From CAZNHL01 sp964572965 (GTDB lineage Bacteria > Bacteroidota > Bacteroidia > Cytophagales > UBA9547): a stretch of DNA of 48,884 nucleotides. Shown in pieces: positions 48,199 through 48,884 of this stretch. Location of the stretch: assembly GCA_964572965.1 (NCBI GenBank), contig CAZNHL010000027.1:1-48884 (forward strand). Direction: 5' to 3'. Position 1 is the stretch's first letter; every line of letters starts with the position of its first letter. The notes under the pieces are model-generated. The model did no database searches, was not told the DNA's origin, and saw only the letters and a program-made list of their open reading frames with translations. A program made the position numbers and the translations under genes.

Positions 48199-48884
48199 AT
48201 GTCACGCTTCTTCGACACAAATATTGAGTTCCTTAAAGGAGTAGGTCCACAGAAAGCTGACCTGCTAAAAACAGAACTCGGAATATTTACATTTGGAGAT
48301 CTTGTACAGCATTACCCTTTCCGCCACGAAGACCGCTCACAAATACACTCTATCAGGGAAGTACATGAAGACATGCCCTATATACAGGTAAAAGGCAGAC
48401 TCACAAGCCTGATTACCGCAGGAGACCCAAAGAGAAAAAGACTGGTAGGTACTTTAGAAGACAGTACAGGCAGACTGGAACTTGTCTGGTTTCAAGGAGT
48501 TAACTTTGTTGTCAAAAACCTCAAAGTCGGAGAAACTTATATCGTTTTCGGGAAACCCCAGCTTTTCAACAGGCATATTAATGTCTCACATCCTGAAATA
48601 GAAGTTTTTGACTCGAATAAAAGACAAACGGGCTTTCTACAGCCTGTTTACCATACTTCTGAAAAGCTCAAGAAGCATTTTGTTGACAGTAAAACCATCA
48701 GCAAATTTCAGCGGAGCCTGATAGAGATCGCTATTCCGCATTTCAAAGAAAGCCTGCCTGATTACCTTCTACAAAAGTATAGGCTGGTTTCAAAAGTGCA
48801 TGCGATGATCGGGATTCACTATCCTGAAAGCATTGCCCAACTGGAACAGGCAAAAAGAAGGTTAAAGTTTGAAGAGCTGTTTTA
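48199..48884 (+). CDS. recG: RecG ATP-dependent DNA helicase, N-terminal part
   Basis: The gene runs off the window, leaving 228 complete codons. It starts at the ATG at 48199 (MSRFFDTNIEFLKGVGPQK), which gives the RecG wedge-domain start: FLKGVGPQKADLL, FGDLVQHYPFRHEDR, the OB-fold pattern YIQVKGRLTS, LVGTLEDSTGRLELVWFQG and HPEIEVFD, then QPVYHTSEKLKKHF and AMIGIHYPES and the beginning of the ATPase lead-in (RRLKFEELF). RecG reverses stalled forks and branch-migrates Holliday junctions. The missing helicase domain lies past the window edge. The overall assignment rests on the ordered N-terminal motifs. Confidence 0.92.
   Translation, partial: MSRFFDTNIEFLKGVGPQKADLLKTELGIFTFGDLVQHYPFRHEDRSQIHSIREVHEDMPYIQVKGRLTSLITAGDPKRKRLVGTLEDSTGRLELVWFQGVNFVVKNLKVGETYIVFGKPQLFNRHINVSHPEIEVFDSNKRQTGFLQPVYHTSEKLKKHFVDSKTISKFQRSLIEIAIPHFKESLPDYLLQKYRLVSKVHAMIGIHYPESIAQLEQAKRRLKFEELF

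Overview
The window looks like a draft-scaffold piece of a gliding, polysaccharide-degrading member of the Bacteroidota, most likely order Cytophagales and close to Cytophaga/Sporocytophaga (inference). The reasons are four or more secreted proteins of the type IX secretion system (T9SS) kind with C-terminal sorting domains, two 7TM-DISM receptors, SPII lipoproteins, AT-rich intergenic DNA, almost no Shine-Dalgarno sequences, and promoter candidates of the Bacteroidota TTG / TAnnTTTG type. Two 10-N scaffold gaps (1703-1712 and 33375-33384) each interrupt one gene. In both cases a true gap length divisible by three would restore a single reading frame.

Region 1 (1-17.4 kb, minus strand) is about glucan degradation. 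A T9SS lectin-like surface protein (580-3205) is followed by a 7TM-DISM receptor with a LuxR-type output domain. Next comes an apparent operon read from 14949 down to 5338: a T9SS secreted carbohydrate-binding-like protein, a second small exported beta-sandwich protein, a GH16 endo-beta-glucanase lipoprotein, two unrecognised outer-membrane beta-barrels, a surface-type lipoprotein and a GH3 beta-glucosidase. There is no SusC/SusD pair. Upstream, after 620 bp of non-coding DNA with three large hairpins, lies a second 7TM-DISM receptor whose cytoplasmic output domain is the zinc-ribbon/HTH part of an IS1595-type transposase.

Region 2 (17.7-22.5 kb, plus strand) is the most unusual part: an eight-gene NAD/ADP-ribose cassette. 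It encodes an NrtR-like Nudix-winged-helix regulator with two matching operators, KptA RNA 2'-phosphotransferase, a 2OG-Fe(II) oxygenase, a PPP-type phosphatase, a DUF4291 protein, a NADAR protein, a macrodomain hydrolase and a small protein that resembles an ADP-ribosyltransferase. The genes are nearly contiguous and end in one strong terminator. I read it as a nucleic-acid (or protein) end-repair and ADP-ribosylation-reversal system under control of an NAD-metabolite sensor. nadC (NAD synthesis) lies just beyond on the opposite strand.

Region 3 (22.5-31.7 kb) has a YcxB-like protein, nadC, small hypotheticals, a SIMPL-domain protein and nuoKLMN, the membrane arm of respiratory complex I, standing alone.

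Region 4 (31.7-36.5 kb) has a REP-associated tyrosine transposase between two identical 40-bp REP palindromes, a gap-split AAA+/DUF4143 ATPase with a tandem palindromic repeat upstream, and two different L,D-transpeptidases.

Region 5 (36.5-48.9 kb) is mostly housekeeping: a T9SS BNR-repeat protein, a PiT phosphate transporter, a serine beta-lactamase-fold lipoprotein, a membrane hydrolase, a DegT aminotransferase, htpG, manA, a two-TM protein and the start of recG. A second AAA+/DUF4143 ATPase sits directly after degT, preceded by a 48-bp perfect palindrome and followed by a diverged duplicate of the degT 3' end, which suggests insertion. No tRNA, rRNA or CRISPR array was recognised.
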